From contig JAUVUZ010000025.1 of assembly GCA_030604885.1 (NCBI GenBank), positions 1 to 44,005 on the forward strand: DNA of 44,005 nucleotides, read 5' to 3'. Shown here piece after piece: positions 42,182 to 44,005 of the stretch. Origin of the DNA: Alphaproteobacteria bacterium. GTDB lineage: Bacteria; Pseudomonadota; Alphaproteobacteria; Rhodospirillales; Rhodospirillaceae. Positions within the stretch are counted from its first letter, which is position 1, and every line of letters begins with the position of its first letter. A program made the translations under genes and the position numbers. Below the pieces are notes generated by a model. It was not told the DNA's origin and ran no database searches. It saw only the letters and a program-made list of their open reading frames with translations.

Positions 42182-43014
42182 TCTCGCGCCGCCGCGCCCT
42201 CGGCCTGCTCGCCGCCGCCGCGCTCGCGCCGCGCGCCGCGCGTGCCGCCCTGCCGCGCCTCGCGGTGGTCGATTGGGCGGTGCTGGAAACCGCGCTGGCT
42301 CTCGGGCTGGTGCCCGCCGCGGCGGCGGAGCTGCGGCAGTTCCGCATCCAGGTGGGGCCGGTGCCGGAGGCGGTGGCCGATCTCGGCCTGCGCGGCGCTC
42401 TCAGCTTCGAGGCGCTGGCGGCGGTGGCCCCCGAGGCGATCCTGATTTCCGATTTCTACGAGCGCCAGCGCCCCGCCCTCGAACGCATCGCAACCGTGCG
42501 GTCGCTCACCGTCTACCGCGAGGGCGAGGCGCCCTACGCCGCCGCCGGGCGGATGACGCGGGAGCTGGCGGCGCTCGCGGGCGCGGCGGCGCGGGGCGAG
42601 GCCTACGCGGCGGCGGCGGATGCCGAACTGGCGGCGCTGCGGCGGCCCAGCGACCGCCCGCTGTTCGTCGTCAGCCTCGGCGACGCGCGGCACGTCCGTG
42701 CCTTCGGCACCGACAGCATGTTCGGCGAGGTGCTCGCCCGCCTCGGCCGCCGCAACGCCTGGGATCGCCCGACCCGCTACGCCGCCGCCGCGCCGGTGGG
42801 CGTCGAGGCGCTGGCGCGGGTGCCCGAGGCGGCGATCGCGGTGGTCGGCCCGTTGCCGCCCGACGCCCGCCGCGCCCTGGCGGAAGGGCCGATCTGGCGG
42901 GCGCTGCCCGCCGTCCGCGCCGGGCGGGTGGCGGTGCTGCCGCCGGTCAACCATTACGGCGGCCTGCCCGCCGCGCTGCGCTTCGCGCGCCTGCTGGCGG
43001 CCGCCGATGTTTAG
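42178..43014 (+). CDS. fhuD: Ferric hydroxamate periplasmic binding protein FhuD
   Basis: 278 aa. The N-terminus SRRRALGLLAAAALAP resembles a Tat-type signal, as known for FhuD homologues. The class III binding-protein fold shows VVDWAVLETALALGLVPAA, GALSFEALAAVAPEAILIS and the central RPLFVVSLGDARHVRAFG. It delivers the ferric siderophore to FhuB. ATGA overlap with fhuC upstream and an 8-base overlap with fhuB downstream show a tightly coupled operon. Confidence 0.92.
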   Translation: MISRRRALGLLAAAALAPRAARAALPRLAVVDWAVLETALALGLVPAAAAELRQFRIQVGPVPEAVADLGLRGALSFEALAAVAPEAILISDFYERQRPALERIATVRSLTVYREGEAPYAAAGRMTRELAALAGAAARGEAYAAAADAELAALRRPSDRPLFVVSLGDARHVRAFGTDSMFGEVLARLGRRNAWDRPTRYAAAAPVGVEALARVPEAAIAVVGPLPPDARRALAEGPIWRALPAVRAGRVAVLPPVNHYGGLPAALRFARLLAAADV

Positions 43015-44005
43015 GCTGGCGCTGCTCGCCGCCGTTGCCCTCGCCGTCGCCGCACTCAACCTGGCGGGCGGGCGCGGCGCCGCGCCGACGCCGGAGCTGG
43101 CGGCGGTGGTGCTGTGGCAGGCGACCCTGCCGCGCCTCGCGGTGGCGCTGGCGGCTGGGGCGGCGCTCGGCCTCTCCGGCGCGATCCTGCAACGGGTGCT
43201 GCGTAACCCGCTCGCCGAACCCGCCACCCTCGGCATCGCGCCGGGGGCGCAGCTCGCCTTGGGCCTCGCCGCGCTCCACGCCCCCGAGGTGCCGCCGCCG
43301 CTCGCCGCGTTCGGCGGCGGCGCCCTGGCGGTGGCGCTGCTGCTGGCGCTCACCTGGCGGCGCGGCCTCGAACCGGTGGCGGTGGCGCTGGCGGGGATGA
43401 TGCTCGGCCTCACCCTCTCCGCCGCCAGCGCGGCGCTGGTGCTCGCCAACGGCGAATACCTGTTCTCGCTGCTGATCTGGGGCGGCGGCTCGCTGGTGCA
43501 GCAGGGCTGGGGCGCCACCCGCGCGGTGGCCCTGGCGCTCGGCCTCGGCGGTCTCGGCGCGGCGCTGCTGCTGCGGCCGCTTGCCGCCTTCGGCATCGGC
43601 GACGCGGGGGCGCGCGGTCTCGGCCTCGCGGTCGGCGCCACCCGGCTCGCCGCCCTCGGCGTCGCGGTGGCGCTGGCGGCGGCGTCGATCGCCGAGGTCG
43701 GGGTGATCGCCTTCGTCGGCCTCGCCGCCCCAGCCCTCGCCACCCTCGCCGGGGCGCGCACCGCGCGGGCGCGGCTGTTGGCGGCGCCGCTGGTGGGGGC
43801 GCTGCTGCTGAGCCTCGCCGACGGGCTGATTCTGGCCGCCGCCGGGGAGGCGGGCGAGCGGATTCCGGCGGGCGTCGCCACCGCGCTGCTCGGCGGGCCG
43901 CTGCTGCTGTGGCTGCTGCCGCGCCTGCGCCTGTTCGAGTGGCCGCAGTTGGCCGCCGCGCCGCTGCCGCCCGCCCGCGCCGCCCGGCCGAACCTCCGGC
44001 TCGCG
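43007..44005 (+). CDS. fhuB: Ferric hydroxamate permease FhuB (5' part; runs off the window)
   Basis: 333 codons are open from ATG 43007 to the last base with no stop. FecCD-family permease features are seen: LPRLAVALAAGAALGLSGAILQRVLRNPLAEPATLGIAPGAQLALGL near the N-terminus, then IAEVGVIAFVGLAAPALATLAG. FecCD units are ~330 aa, and FhuB proteins are double length (~660 aa) with two such units fused. The frame stays open past one complete unit into a linker, which fits a double-length FhuB. The start lies inside the last codons of fhuD. Gene order receptor-C-D-B equals the enterobacterial fhuACDB order. Confidence 0.9.
   Translation, partial: MFRLALLAAVALAVAALNLAGGRGAAPTPELAAVVLWQATLPRLAVALAAGAALGLSGAILQRVLRNPLAEPATLGIAPGAQLALGLAALHAPEVPPPLAAFGGGALAVALLLALTWRRGLEPVAVALAGMMLGLTLSAASAALVLANGEYLFSLLIWGGGSLVQQGWGATRAVALALGLGGLGAALLLRPLAAFGIGDAGARGLGLAVGATRLAALGVAVALAAASIAEVGVIAFVGLAAPALATLAGARTARARLLAAPLVGALLLSLADGLILAAAGEAGERIPAGVATALLGGPLLLWLLPRLRLFEWPQLAAAPLPPARAARPNLRLA

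Overview
This 44-kb window is very GC-rich, densely coding chromosomal DNA. The family content suggests a free-living alphaproteobacterium of Rhodospirillales type: a housekeeping rpoD, a class I copper nitrite reductase with pseudoazurin, TRAP and Opp-type importers, RND pumps and a Fhu-type siderophore locus. That placement is inferred from gene content, not from a marker phylogeny. I see no rRNA, CRISPR array, prophage or complete insertion sequence.

Layout: (1) 1-2805: the 3' end of rpoD with its terminator, a CAU-anticodon tRNA (probably Ile2) and the K+ transporter kup. (2) 2802-3074: a compact, non-coding element with 35-bp terminal inverted repeats, flanked by CTAG on both sides and wedged exactly between two convergent stop codons. 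It looks like a MITE. (3) 3071-6827: a nitrite/NO module of nirK, pseudoazurin, nnrS, a Crp/Fnr regulator of Dnr/NnrR type and a small DUF1858-like CPGC protein. Three TTGCG-N4-CGCAA-like boxes mark it as one probable regulon. (4) 6908-11797: a GntR regulator with two winged-helix domains, divergent from a zinc dehydrogenase and a DctPQM TRAP importer, a probable sugar-acid or polyol uptake and oxidation unit. (5) 11807-15274: aldo/keto reductase, methyltransferase-like protein, a 67-aa protein, GST and an RraA-family protein. (6) 15495-21305: a complete tripartite RND efflux operon.

(7) 21297-32864: a catabolic block. An IclR regulator is divergent from an ALDH7-family aldehyde dehydrogenase. 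A nine-gene, mostly ATGA-coupled operon on the minus strand encodes an SDR, a three-subunit FAD/[2Fe-2S] amine or amino-acid dehydrogenase, a peptide/opine-type binding protein and OppBCDF. A 12-bp motif (TGAGACRAACSG) is shared by the IclR/ALDH intergenic region and the region upstream of the SDR, so both arms may be co-regulated. The substrate is unknown; this is the least explained metabolic system here.

(8) 33077-38168: a second RND pump (inner-membrane protein and adaptor only) under a divergent TetR regulator with two operator-like palindromes. (9) 38234-44005: an AraC regulator, TonB receptor and fhuC-fhuD-fhuB genes for ferric hydroxamate uptake, in the fhuACDB order. FhuB runs off the window. 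The FhuC Walker A motif has Ser in place of an invariant Gly.

Genes within operons are tightly packed, often with 4-bp ATGA overlaps. Most non-coding sequence sits in divergent regulatory regions of 80-220 bp. No stretch over 300 bp lacks an assigned feature.
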